DNA of 64,000 bases, from contig JBHJGX010000008.1 of assembly GCA_050331395.1 (NCBI GenBank), positions 1-64,000 of the forward strand, written 5' to 3'. This DNA comes from Thermohalobaculum sp050331395. Its GTDB lineage: Bacteria > Pseudomonadota > Alphaproteobacteria > Rhodobacterales > Rhodobacteraceae. The translations under genes and the position numbers were made by a program. Under the pieces are notes generated by a model. That model ran no database searches. It was given only the letters and a program-made list of their open reading frames with translations, and was not told the origin of the DNA. Below, piece after piece: positions 25,399 through 33,071 of the stretch; within the stretch, counting starts at the first letter, position 1; each line of letters opens with the position of its first letter.

Positions 25399-26928
25399 AT
25401 GACCTTCCTCCGACCGCTTGCGGCCTTTGCCGCCCTGGCGCTCGCCCTCGCGCCCGTAGCCGAGGCGAAAACGCTTAAAATGGCCTATGACGCCGATCCC
25501 GTCTCGCTCGATCCGCATGAGCAGCTCTCGGGCGGCACGCTGCAACTCAGCCATATGGTCTTCGACCCGCTCGTGCGCTGGGATCAGGATCTGTCCTTCG
25601 AGCCGCGGCTTGCGACCTCGTGGGAGCGGCTGAACGAAACGACCATGCGCTTCACGCTTCGTCAGGGCATCAAATTCCACACCGGCAACGAAATGACCGC
25701 CAAGGACGTGGTTTGGACCTTCGAACGGCTCAAGTCCTCGGCGGATTTCAAGGGCATCTTTGCCAAATGGACCGCCGTTAACGCCGTCGACGACTATACC
25801 ATCGACGTAATCACCGATGGGCCAAGCCCGCTTGTCTTGCACACCGCGACCTATGTCTTTCCGATGGACAGCCAGTTCTACGACGGCCGGGCCGAGATCG
25901 TGAAGCATGGCGACAGCTTCGCGTCGCAGAACATCTCCGGTACCGGGCCCTTCACGGTGACCTCGCGGGAACAGGGCGTGCGGGTCGAATTCGCCCGCAA
26001 CCCCGACTATTGGGACAGCGAGAGCCCGGGCAACGTGACGCAGATCGTCTTTACGCCGATCAAGGAAGCGCCGACCCGAGTGGCTGCGCTCCTCGCCGGC
26101 GATGTGGACTTTATCGCGCCGGTGCCGCCCACGGATCTCGCACGGATCGAGAGCGAAGAGACCACCACGCTCGTCACCATGCCCGGGACACGGATCATTA
26201 CGCTCCAGCTCAACCAGGAGCGGGTGCCCGAATTCAAGAACCTCCTCGTGCGCCAGGCCATCGTGCACGCGATCAACAACGAGGGCATCGTCGCGAAGAT
26301 CATGGAGGGCTTTGGCACCGTGGCCGCGCAGATGAGCCCGGACGGCTATCTGGGTCATAATCCGGCGCTGACCCCCCGCTTCGATCTGGCCCATGCGCAG
26401 GCGCTGATGACTGAGGCCGAGGTCGAAGGGCTTGAGGTCTCGATGATGTGCCCGAACAACCGCTATGTGAACGACTACAAGATCTGCGAAGCGTCGGCTG
26501 CAATGCTCGCCAAGATCGGGATCGACGTCGATCTGACAACCATGCCGAAGGCGCAGTACTGGCCGGAATTCGACAAGCGTGCGGCCGATATCATGATGAT
26601 CGGCTGGCATTCGGACACGGAGGATTCGGCGAATTTCTACGAGTTTCTCGCGATGACGCCGGACGAAGAGACCGGTCGCGGGCAGTACAACTCGGGTAAC
26701 TATTCGAACCCGTTGGTTGATCGGCTCACCGAACAAAGTCTGACCGAAACCGACCCGGAAAAGCGCGCGGAGATGCTGCAACAGGTCGAGCAGCTCCTTT
26801 ATGACGATGCGGCCTTCGTGCCCTTCCACTGGCAGAACCTTGCCTGGGGTGCGCGTAAGGGCGTGCATATCGAGCGGGTCGTGAACGCGATGAATTTCCC
26901 CTATCTGGGTGATCTGGTCATCGACTGA
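25399..26928 (+). CDS. ABC transporter substrate-binding protein, family 5 (peptide type)
   Basis: A 509-residue extracytoplasmic solute-binding protein of the DppA/OppA family 5. After a signal peptide (PLAAFAALALALAPVAEA) come the hallmarks YDADPVSLDPHEQLSGG, FTLRQGIKFHTGNEMTAKDVVWTFERLK and FARNPDYWD. No permease or ATPase genes adjoin it, so it is an orphan that must use a distant transporter. The ligand is probably a peptide or similar small molecule. A strong hairpin follows it. Confidence 0.92.
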   Translation: MTFLRPLAAFAALALALAPVAEAKTLKMAYDADPVSLDPHEQLSGGTLQLSHMVFDPLVRWDQDLSFEPRLATSWERLNETTMRFTLRQGIKFHTGNEMTAKDVVWTFERLKSSADFKGIFAKWTAVNAVDDYTIDVITDGPSPLVLHTATYVFPMDSQFYDGRAEIVKHGDSFASQNISGTGPFTVTSREQGVRVEFARNPDYWDSESPGNVTQIVFTPIKEAPTRVAALLAGDVDFIAPVPPTDLARIESEETTTLVTMPGTRIITLQLNQERVPEFKNLLVRQAIVHAINNEGIVAKIMEGFGTVAAQMSPDGYLGHNPALTPRFDLAHAQALMTEAEVEGLEVSMMCPNNRYVNDYKICEASAAMLAKIGIDVDLTTMPKAQYWPEFDKRAADIMMIGWHSDTEDSANFYEFLAMTPDEETGRGQYNSGNYSNPLVDRLTEQSLTETDPEKRAEMLQQVEQLLYDDAAFVPFHWQNLAWGARKGVHIERVVNAMNFPYLGDLVID

Positions 26929-26941
26929 GCCGAATGTGGAA

Positions 26942-26969
26942 GCCCCCGTGCGGTCAGTCGCGCGGGGGC
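26942..26969 (+). terminator. terminator hairpin after the family 5 binding protein
   Basis: GCCCCCGTGCG and CGCGCGGGGGC form an 11-bp stem (one G-T pair) with a six-base loop, 14 bases past the stop. No T tract follows. Confidence 0.65.
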
Positions 26970-27139
26970 GCCAAGGAGGGCGCATCAAGCTCGGCTTCGG
27001 CGAAGGCGGCCCCCCGCGGGCGATACGGCAAGCACGGCACGACGCGCTGTGCGTATCGTAGGCGAACGCCTTCAATCCGGTTGGGAAGAACGGAGCCCTA
27101 TCCCCCGAGAGTCGCAGACTGCGTGTCGCGAACACACGC

Positions 27140-27164
27140 AAAAAAGGCCGGCGCGATGCCGGCC
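27140..27164 (-). terminator. intrinsic terminator of the VPLPA-CTERM gene
   Basis: On the minus strand GGCCGGC-atcgc-GCCGGCC is followed by six T. It starts 28 bases past the stop of the minus-strand gene. A textbook rho-independent terminator. Confidence 0.85.
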
Positions 27165-27191
27165 CTTGCGTGCTCGGAACTGCTGAAATGG

Positions 27192-27803
27192 TTAAACAGC
27201 GCGGCGCCGGCGGAGATAGACAAGCGCCCCTACCCCGCCGAGCAACAGCGGCAGCGTTGCTGGCAACGGGATAATCGCCGGATCGGTGGTGATGAACCCG
27301 CTGACGAGCTGGCGCGAGTCGCCGTCAGTCAACAAACACGTCGGTTCGACAGTGCTGCAAAAGCTTTCTTCTTGGATCAGAGAGATGAACGGGTTTTCGA
27401 TATCCACGTCGATGCGGGTGGTATCGGTGTTCAGCGTCTCTTCGAAGATCACGTTGAGGTTCGGAATTCCGCTCAAGTCATTCGCCGGGTCGATCGTGAC
27501 GGCAGCCAGAGCAAACCCCCCAGCAGCACCCGGATCGATGAAGAACGAATAGGTTTGCCCCGGGAAAACGGTCGGATTGCTACCCTCGGTTGTGGTGAGT
27601 TCGAGCTCCGTGATGTAGCCGGCCGGATCGAACGGATCGAAAGCATCGCGATCGATGGTGAACGACCCGCTTAACGTGCCGCCATCATCGAAGACCGCAT
27701 CCTGGAAGAACCAAGTGACGAGTTCGGCCTTGGCCGGCGCCACGCCGATGCAAAGTGCGACGGCAGCCGACACACTTGCAAACATGATCCGGGTGGTGCG
27801 CAT
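27192..27803 (-). CDS. VPLPA-CTERM sorting domain protein
   Basis: A 203-residue exported protein. It has a signal peptide (IMFASVSAAVALCIGVAPAKA), a beta-rich mature region with FDDGGTLSGSFTIDRDAFDP, one Cys pair (FCSTVEPTC), and a C-terminal IPLPATLPLLLGGVGALVYL segment with an RRRRA tail. That tail is the VPLPA-CTERM signal, processed by an exosortase in Rhodobacterales. No exosortase gene is in the window. It is intact, unlike the related gene near 11.4 kb. Confidence 0.9.
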   Translation of the reverse strand: MRTTRIMFASVSAAVALCIGVAPAKAELVTWFFQDAVFDDGGTLSGSFTIDRDAFDPFDPAGYITELELTTTEGSNPTVFPGQTYSFFIDPGAAGGFALAAVTIDPANDLSGIPNLNVIFEETLNTDTTRIDVDIENPFISLIQEESFCSTVEPTCLLTDGDSRQLVSGFITTDPAIIPLPATLPLLLGGVGALVYLRRRRAV

Positions 27804-27902
27804 CTGGTCGATCCCCCTCGATTAACCCTGGGTAGAGTTACCCAAGGCACAAGGGTTTCGCAAGCGGAAAGCCGTTCCGCGCACCGCACCCGGCGGCCGG
27901 GC

Positions 27903-28325
27903 TCAGCCGACCAGTTCGAGGCCCGAGAAGAAAAAGGCGATCTCGATGGCCGCGTTCTCGGCGCTGTCCGACCCGTGCACCGAGTTCTCGCCGATCGACA
28001 GGGCGAACTCTTTGCGGATGGTGCCCTCGGCCGCGTCGGCTGGGTTGGTCGCTCCCATCACCTCGCGGTTCTTCGCGACCGCGTCTTCGCCTTCGAGCAC
28101 TTGGACCACGACCGGCTCCGAGGCCATGAAGGTGGTCAGCTCGCCGAAGAACGGCCGCTCTTTGTGCACCGCATAAAAAGCCTCCGCATCGGCGAGGGTC
28201 ATGCGGATCCGCTTCTGCGCGACGATGCGAAGACCGGCCTCCTCGAACTTGGCGTTGATCTTTCCGGTCAGATTGCGGCGGGTCGCGTCGGGTTTGATGA
28301 TCGACAGCGTGCGGGTCACGGCCAT
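27903..28325 (-). CDS. ndk: nucleoside-diphosphate kinase
   Basis: A complete 140-residue NDK, which equalises NTP pools. RTLSIIKPDATRRNLTG begins the fold, and the catalytic His lies in NSVHGSDSAENA. Length and motifs match the family. Start 28325 (MAVTRTLS) is chosen over upstream in-frame starts that lengthen the protein with unrelated Arg/Pro-rich sequence. Confidence 0.98.
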   Translation of the reverse strand: MAVTRTLSIIKPDATRRNLTGKINAKFEEAGLRIVAQKRIRMTLADAEAFYAVHKERPFFGELTTFMASEPVVVQVLEGEDAVAKNREVMGATNPADAAEGTIRKEFALSIGENSVHGSDSAENAAIEIAFFFSGLELVG

Positions 28326-28512
28326 GGAGCCCCTCTTTCTACATCTCTGGCTGAGGCCGGCGGGAAAGCCCGCTCGCGGCCGACTGGGATTGCGCGGGGT
28401 GGCACGCCCCTCAACGCGCCGGGCCGATAGCACGGGGGGCGGGCGGGATAAAGCGCCAATCGCGCGGGCCGAGGGCAGTCCGCAGGGTGCCGAACACGGT
28501 AATCTGCCCGAC

Positions 28513-28532
28513 CCTGTGATCCGCGTCACAGG
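28513..28532. promoter_or_regulatory. perfect CRP/FNR-family operator TGTGA-N6-TCACA
   Basis: CCTGTGA-tccgcg-TCACAGG is a perfect 7-bp inverted repeat whose core TGTGA-N6-TCACA equals the CRP-type consensus. Its centre (28522.5) is about 40 bases before the proposed start of the downstream plus-strand RNA, the class II activator position. It is also ~190 bases upstream of ndk on the other strand. Confidence 0.65.
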
Positions 28533-28561
28533 AGGCCGGGCCGCCTCCCATTAGGTTGGGA

Positions 28562-28675
28562 TCAGGCGGGCGGCGATGCGATGTCCCCAGCTCCCTGCAA
28601 CCGGCGCTCGCCTGACTGTGTTCGACTTAACCTCTCTAGCTTCCTTGCCGGGGCCTTGCGCCCCGGCTTTTTTTT
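28562..28675 (+). ncRNA. candidate small RNA
   Basis: Between ndk and the TPR gene, both on the minus strand, the plus strand ends in a classic intrinsic terminator: GCCGGGGC-cttgc-GCCCCGGC followed by eight T (28647-28675). No plus-strand gene precedes it. Upstream, TCAGGCG (28562-28568) pairs with CGCCTGA (28609-28615) to form a 5' hairpin, and a pyrimidine-rich unpaired stretch connects the two. A TAGGTT -10-like box (28552-28557) and the TGTGA-N6-TCACA site lie at fitting distances. This is the layout of an Hfq-type trans-acting sRNA of about 114 nt. I do not recognise it as a named RNA. Confidence 0.6.
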
Positions 28676-28731
28676 CGAGCGTCGCGCGGAGGTTGGGGCG
28701 CAAACCGGCACCAAAAGTGGACGCGCGTGCG

Positions 28732-29427
28732 TCAGGGGCAGCCGGCCTCGGCCCAGGCCCGAAGCGCCCCCCGCGAGCCGCGGCCGAAAATGCCGTCGAT
28801 GGCGCCCCGGTAAAAGCCGCGTTCCTGCAGATATTCCTGCAGGCGGGTCGGCGTGAAATGTCCGGCATCGAGCAAGCTCAGATAATCGCCCACCGCCGCG
28901 TCGATGTCCTCGGACACGCAATAGGCGGCGGCGCGGCTGACAAGCGCGAGCGTGTAGTCCGGCTCGATCTCGAGCGCGCGGGTATAGTCGGCAATCGCGG
29001 CTTCGGTGTCGCCGAACTCTTCATAGTCCGCGCCGCGGTTATAAAAGGCTTGGGCGTATTCCGGGTCGAGTTCGACGGCCCGGGTGTGATCCGCCAGCGC
29101 CGCTTCGAGATTGCCAAGTAGCGCGTAGACGTTACCGCGATTGTTATAGGCCACTGCATAGGTCGGGTCGAGCAGAAGCGCCGCGTTGTAATCCGCCAGC
29201 GCCCGATCGAAGCGCTGCACAGCCTCATAGGCGAGGCCGCGATTGTTGAACGCCCAAGCGATATTGCCGCCTTGGACCTCCTCGCCCTGGATCACCCGCG
29301 TGCAAGCCTCGATACGCAAGATGGTGTCGTCCGACTGGATACAGCCCGACGTGAAATCGGCCCGCGCCGGCAGGACGAGTGCACTGAAAGCGACGAGCGC
29401 CGCCAAAATTCCCGATCGCATCCCCAT
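28732..29427 (-). CDS. exported TPR protein with peptidoglycan-binding-like C-terminus
   Basis: A 231-residue protein. A signal peptide (SGILAALVAFSALVLPARA) is followed by a Cys pair, then three to four TPR repeats (FNNRGLAYEAVQRFDRALAD, YNNRGNVYALLGNLEAALAD, FYNRGADYEEFGDTEAAIAD). The last ~40 residues, LQEYLQERGFYRGAIDGIFG and RGSRGALRAWAEAGC, match the PG_binding_1 pattern. It is probably a periplasmic scaffold tied to the cell wall. GGGAAG before ATG 29427 supports the start. No partner gene adjoins it. Confidence 0.88.
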   Translation of the reverse strand: MGMRSGILAALVAFSALVLPARADFTSGCIQSDDTILRIEACTRVIQGEEVQGGNIAWAFNNRGLAYEAVQRFDRALADYNAALLLDPTYAVAYNNRGNVYALLGNLEAALADHTRAVELDPEYAQAFYNRGADYEEFGDTEAAIADYTRALEIEPDYTLALVSRAAAYCVSEDIDAAVGDYLSLLDAGHFTPTRLQEYLQERGFYRGAIDGIFGRGSRGALRAWAEAGCP

Positions 29428-29568
29428 GGGCCGACTTCCCTTATCGCTCGTGTCTGAAGTATCTAACGCAGCACCGCACGGGTGGCCAGCCTGCGCGGCG
29501 CGCGACGGGGGCCGCAGACGTCCGCACGGGTCTGCGCGGGTCCGCACGGGGCGAATTTGGGGGACCGA

Positions 29569-30783
29569 ATGGGGGCCGAAGGCGGATCGGGGCGTGTGGT
29601 CGCCGTGGCGATTTACGGCTCGCCGCTCGCCTATGTCTCTGGCTCGGGCGCCTATCTCTCCGCGGTCGCGCAAGGGCTGAAGGCGCTCGGCTGCCGGCTT
29701 CACCTGCTGATGCTCGAGAGTTCGGGCTACGGCCATCCGGCGCCGGCGGTCCTGCCGCGCTATGCGGCGCCCTTCGAGACGCTGTGGGCGAGCCACGGAC
29801 CCGTCCTCTCGGGCCGTGCGGTGGATCTGAGGCCCGGCCGCTGGTTTGCCTTTGCGGCACGGCGCGCGGGGTTGCTCTCGCCGCCGACGCGCATCGCTCG
29901 GCCCGTGGACGACCCGTCGGTGCGCCGCCGGGCGCTCGCCCGAGCTCGGGCCGTGGGGGCCGACACGCTCATGGTTTGGCGAAGTTTCCCCGCACCCCTG
30001 CTTGCCGAGGCCGAAGGGCTGCGGCGGCTCTATCTGACGGACGATCTGCACATCTTGCGCCGGCAGAGCTTTGAAGCCGCTGGGCGCGCGGCACCCTTTC
30101 ACGAGGACATCGTCGAGGCCGAGGCGGCGGGGCTTGTCGCCGCAGATGCCTGCCTGGCGATCCAGCGGCTCGACATGGCGCTCATTCGCGACCGCGTGCC
30201 GGGGACGCCGGTCTTTCTCGCGCCTCATACTTGCCCGGTCGGGAGCGCGCCGCTCGAGCAGCCCCGCCCGCCGGTGGCCCTCTTCGTCGGCGCCGAGACC
30301 CCGCCGAACACCGAGGGGCTCGCCTGGTTCCTCCGCGAAGTCTGGCCGCGCGTCCGCGCGCGCCTCCCCGAGGCACGGGTTCGGGTCGTCGGCGCCGCCG
30401 CCCGCCGGACCGCCGAAGCGGACGGCGTCGAACGGGTGGGCTTCGTCGAGGATCTCGGCGCCGAGTATGCCGCGGCCACCCTGGCGATCGTGCCGCTTTT
30501 CATCGGCAGCGGGCTCAAGATCAAACTGGTGGAGGCGCTCGCGGCCGGGCTGCCGGTGGTCGCGACGCCGGTGGGGGCGCAAGGGGTCGAAGATGCGCCT
30601 GCAGCGGCGCTCACCATCGCCGACGACCCGGACGGGACGGCCGACGCGGTCGTGGCCCGGCTCACCTCTCCGCGAGCGGGGGAAGAGCGGGCGGCCGCAA
30701 GAGCCTATGCGGCGGCCAATTTCTCGGAAGCCGTTCTGAGGGCGGGACTTTCAGCCGCGCTGTCCGTCCCGCCACGGGCCTGA
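29569..30783 (+). CDS. GT4-family glycosyltransferase
   Basis: A 404-residue GT-B transferase. The C-terminal half has FVGAETPPNTEGLAWFLREV, GAAARRTAEADGVERVGFVE and the acceptor-donor motif PLFIGSGLKIKLVEALAAGLP with the catalytic E-x7-E region, all typical of GT4. The N-terminal domain is less conserved. ATG 29569 is preceded by GGGGGACCGA and is preferred over a start at 29482 that adds Arg-rich residues. The sugar and acceptor are unknown and there is no polysaccharide cluster around it. Confidence 0.88.
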   Translation: MGAEGGSGRVVAVAIYGSPLAYVSGSGAYLSAVAQGLKALGCRLHLLMLESSGYGHPAPAVLPRYAAPFETLWASHGPVLSGRAVDLRPGRWFAFAARRAGLLSPPTRIARPVDDPSVRRRALARARAVGADTLMVWRSFPAPLLAEAEGLRRLYLTDDLHILRRQSFEAAGRAAPFHEDIVEAEAAGLVAADACLAIQRLDMALIRDRVPGTPVFLAPHTCPVGSAPLEQPRPPVALFVGAETPPNTEGLAWFLREVWPRVRARLPEARVRVVGAAARRTAEADGVERVGFVEDLGAEYAAATLAIVPLFIGSGLKIKLVEALAAGLPVVATPVGAQGVEDAPAAALTIADDPDGTADAVVARLTSPRAGEERAAARAYAAANFSEAVLRAGLSAALSVPPRA

Positions 30784-30872
30784 GCCACCGGGCCATCGGC
30801 GCGTGCCCGACCGACCGCGTGGGCTGGCCGGCGTCCCGCACGTCACGTGCGAGACCCGGCCCCCGTCGTCGC

Positions 30873-30896
30873 CCCGTCGTGTCGCCCGTCGTGTCG
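30873..30896. repeat. 2 x 12-bp tandem repeat
   Basis: CCCGTCGTGTCG occurs twice in direct succession between the convergent GT4 and GST genes. Thirty bases upstream is the palindrome CGCACGT-c-ACGTGCG (30837-30851). No function assigned. Confidence 0.8.
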
Positions 30897-30918
30897 CCAG
30901 TCGCGTCCGTAGGGACGG

Positions 30919-31620
30919 TCAGGCGCGTTTGCGGGCGCGTTGACCGAAGAGCACGCCCTGGCTGTCCTTGTCGCTCGAGAGGTCGAGTTTCAGGTCCTCG
31001 CCCACCTTCATTCCGCGCGCGACCGCCTCACGTGCTGCGATCCGGTCGAGCCAGGCCTTCATATTCGGGAACTCGGCGATGTCCTGCTCCTGCCGCTCCC
31101 AGCCGCGCGCCCATGGCCAGATCGCCATATCGGCGATCGAATACTCGCCCGCCACAAAGTCACGGTCGCGCACCCGCCAGTCGAGGATGCCGTAGAGGCG
31201 GTTGACCTCGTTCCGATACCGATCCTTCGCATAGGCGATGTCTTCGGGGGCGTAGCGGAGGAAATGGTGCGCCTGGCCCGCCATCGGGCCGACGCCGGCC
31301 ATTTGCCACATGAGCCACTGTTCGATCTCGACGCGGTCGCGTTCGGTGCGCCCGCCGAAGAGCCCGGTTTTTCGGGCGAGATACTGCAGGATAGCGCCGG
31401 ATTCAAAAATCGAGATCGGCGCCCCGTCAGGGCCTTCCGGATCGACGATCGCGGGGATCCGGTTGTTCGGCGCGATCTCGAGGAAGTGGTCGCTGAACTG
31501 CGCGCCCTTACCGATGTTCACGGGATGCACCCGGTATGGGACGCCCATTTCTTCGAGGGCGATCGAGATCTTGTAGCCGTTCGGGGTGCTCCAGAAGTAC
31601 AGGTCGATGGGTGCGGCCAT
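30919..31620 (-). CDS. glutathione S-transferase, YfcG/YghU (Nu-class) type
   Basis: A 233-residue GST. The N-terminal thioredoxin-like domain starts IDLYFWSTPNGYKISIALEE, where TPNGxK is the GSH-binding motif of disulfide-bond reductases of the Nu class; ISIFESGAILQYLARK is the usual helix. The all-alpha C-terminal domain carries FVAGEYSIADMAIWPW. Such enzymes reduce disulfides with two GSH and no catalytic Cys. Cytoplasmic. Confidence 0.95.
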   Translation of the reverse strand: MAAPIDLYFWSTPNGYKISIALEEMGVPYRVHPVNIGKGAQFSDHFLEIAPNNRIPAIVDPEGPDGAPISIFESGAILQYLARKTGLFGGRTERDRVEIEQWLMWQMAGVGPMAGQAHHFLRYAPEDIAYAKDRYRNEVNRLYGILDWRVRDRDFVAGEYSIADMAIWPWARGWERQEQDIAEFPNMKAWLDRIAAREAVARGMKVGEDLKLDLSSDKDSQGVLFGQRARKRA

Positions 31621-31694
31621 GCGGGCTCTCCTTCGCGTGGGTGTGGATCAGGACGTGCACATGGCCTGGAGGGTTTTCCCTGCCAAGGGGTAGA

Positions 31695-32768
31695 TCAGAT
31701 CCGCGTGAGCCTCGGATCGCCGACCGGCGCGGGTCGAAGTGCCGGCCACCGGGGGGCGAGGCGGCTCCAACGCGGCCGAAGCGCGCCCCCCGCCACCTCC
31801 GGGATCCCGTCGGCCCGGAGGGCGGCGAGCCCGCCTTCGGCACCCGCCCTGAGCAGGCTCGCCCAAAAGGCCATGGCGCCCGGATCCGCGTAAGTGTGCC
31901 AATGGGAGATCCGTTCGCCTGCCCGGCTGAGCGCGTGGCCGCGGGCCGCGAGCCAACGCACGACACGCGGGTGGTCGAGCTCGAGATCCATCCAGCCGGC
32001 CTCGGCCCGCGCCGTCTCCCCGGCGCCGCGCCCCGTGCTGAGGGCAGTCCCGAAGCCCGGCGCGAGGGCCGGCCCCAACCCTGCCCGTCCGAGCGACGCC
32101 CCAGCATCGGGACAGAGCCGCTCGAAGCCCGCATCATAGGGATCGTTGGCCCGGCTGAGCACATGCAGCACTTCGGCCTCTGACGGCAGTGCCGTCGCGG
32201 CCGCTCTGCCCACCTCCCGGCGTTCGGCCGCCGAAAGCAAAATCGCCCGCCGCCATGGCAGATCGCGCCGCGCGGCCATCGCCTGAAGCGCCACCCGGGC
32301 GCCGAGGGAATGGCTGAAAAGGTCGATCCTCGGGCCGTCACCGCGTGCGCCGATGAGAGCGTGCGCGAGACCCTCCGCCAGCGCCCGTCCGGCCACCCCT
32401 GCCCGGGCATAGATCTCGGGGAAGCCTGCGCGCCCGTGGCGGCCGATCCGTGCCTCCCAACCGAAGGCGATCGCGAGCCCCGTCTCGGGCCCCGCTCCGG
32501 CAAAGCCCAGATCGTGCACCCAAGCAGCACGGTCCGGCCGCCGCTTGGCCGAGGGTGGCACCGGCTCGGTCCCATAGAGCCGCGCCTGCGGGCAGGCGCA
32601 GGCACAGACGTCGCGCCGCCAAGTATAGCGGAACCCGTGGATCAGGACCGCGACCGGCGCCCCGGGCGCGAGCGCTTGCAAGACGGCCGCCAACGCAGGC
32701 CCGGCCGGCCCGCCGTCGGCGAGGCGGAGTGTGCCTCCGCAATCCGCGTTCACCCTGATGACGGCCAT
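31695..32768 (-). CDS. alpha/beta hydrolase
   Basis: A 357-residue serine hydrolase. VLIHGFRYTW provides the oxyanion HG, IAFGWEARIG follows, and the nucleophile elbow is DLFSHSLGARVA (Ser in GHSxG-like SHSLG). The C-terminal DLELDHPRVVRWLAARGH and HWHTYADP contribute the likely Asp and His. A Cys cluster (CACACPQA) near residue 55 is unusual. A second hydrolase of the same design lies at 61720-62952, so the two are paralogues. Substrate unknown. Confidence 0.85.
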   Translation of the reverse strand: MAVIRVNADCGGTLRLADGGPAGPALAAVLQALAPGAPVAVLIHGFRYTWRRDVCACACPQARLYGTEPVPPSAKRRPDRAAWVHDLGFAGAGPETGLAIAFGWEARIGRHGRAGFPEIYARAGVAGRALAEGLAHALIGARGDGPRIDLFSHSLGARVALQAMAARRDLPWRRAILLSAAERREVGRAAATALPSEAEVLHVLSRANDPYDAGFERLCPDAGASLGRAGLGPALAPGFGTALSTGRGAGETARAEAGWMDLELDHPRVVRWLAARGHALSRAGERISHWHTYADPGAMAFWASLLRAGAEGGLAALRADGIPEVAGGALRPRWSRLAPRWPALRPAPVGDPRLTRI

Positions 32769-32816
32769 CCGCTTTGCCCGCTATTCCCCTTTGGTTCTGC
32801 CTACGCGCCGACCCGT

Positions 32817-32852
32817 GACACGAGCATAACGTGCACGCGACAAAAGCATAAC
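32817..32852. promoter_or_regulatory. direct repeat with 22-bp spacing upstream of the hydrolase
   Basis: GACACGAGCATAAC (32817-32830) and GACAAAAGCATAAC (32839-32852) agree at 12 of 14 positions and are 22 bp apart, two helical turns. They lie 49-84 bases upstream of the minus-strand hydrolase start and may be paired sites for a transcription factor. On the minus strand each contains a TATGCT -10-like hexamer. Confidence 0.45.
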
Positions 32853-32916
32853 ACTCGGGAAGGCCGTCCCCGGCGCTTGGTCACACCCCCCTCGCGCGGT
32901 CGCGATCCGGGGCCGC

Positions 32917-32945
32917 TTGACGGTACCCTCCCTCGGCTGTACCGC
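32917..32945 (+). promoter_or_regulatory. probable promoter of the metZ riboswitch transcript
   Basis: TTGACG (32917-32922), 17 bases, then TACCGC (32940-32945). The -10 is poor but the predicted start near 32951 coincides with the 5' edge of the riboswitch. Confidence 0.5.
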
Positions 32946-32949
32946 AAGC

Positions 32950-33010
32950 GTACGTGGGGATTTGTCAGGCCGGCTTGCGGACCACGTTAAACTCACCCGC
33001 TAAAGAGGTC
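32950..33010 (+). ncRNA. SAM-II riboswitch
   Basis: The 5' leader of metZ carries the SAM-II (metA-motif) features in order: P1 strand ACGTGG (32952-32957), the GGATTTG loop strand, CCGGCTTGCGG, the pairing P1 strand CCACGT (32982-32987) followed by TAAAC, and the 3' pseudoknot strand GCTAAAGAGG (32999-33008). This element binds S-adenosylmethionine and shuts off methionine genes in alphaproteobacteria, usually by hiding the ribosome site. About 60 bases separate it from the metZ ATG. Confidence 0.88.
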
Positions 33011-33071
33011 TGGACCGGGAGCCCCCGCGCCCCGGCCGCCTTGATCCGGTCGCTTTGGATGGACACCGGAG

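Noticed and set aside
25381..27141. 586-codon minus-strand frame opposite the family 5 binding protein
   Set aside because: Antisense shadow; the plus-strand gene has clear motifs and a signal peptide.
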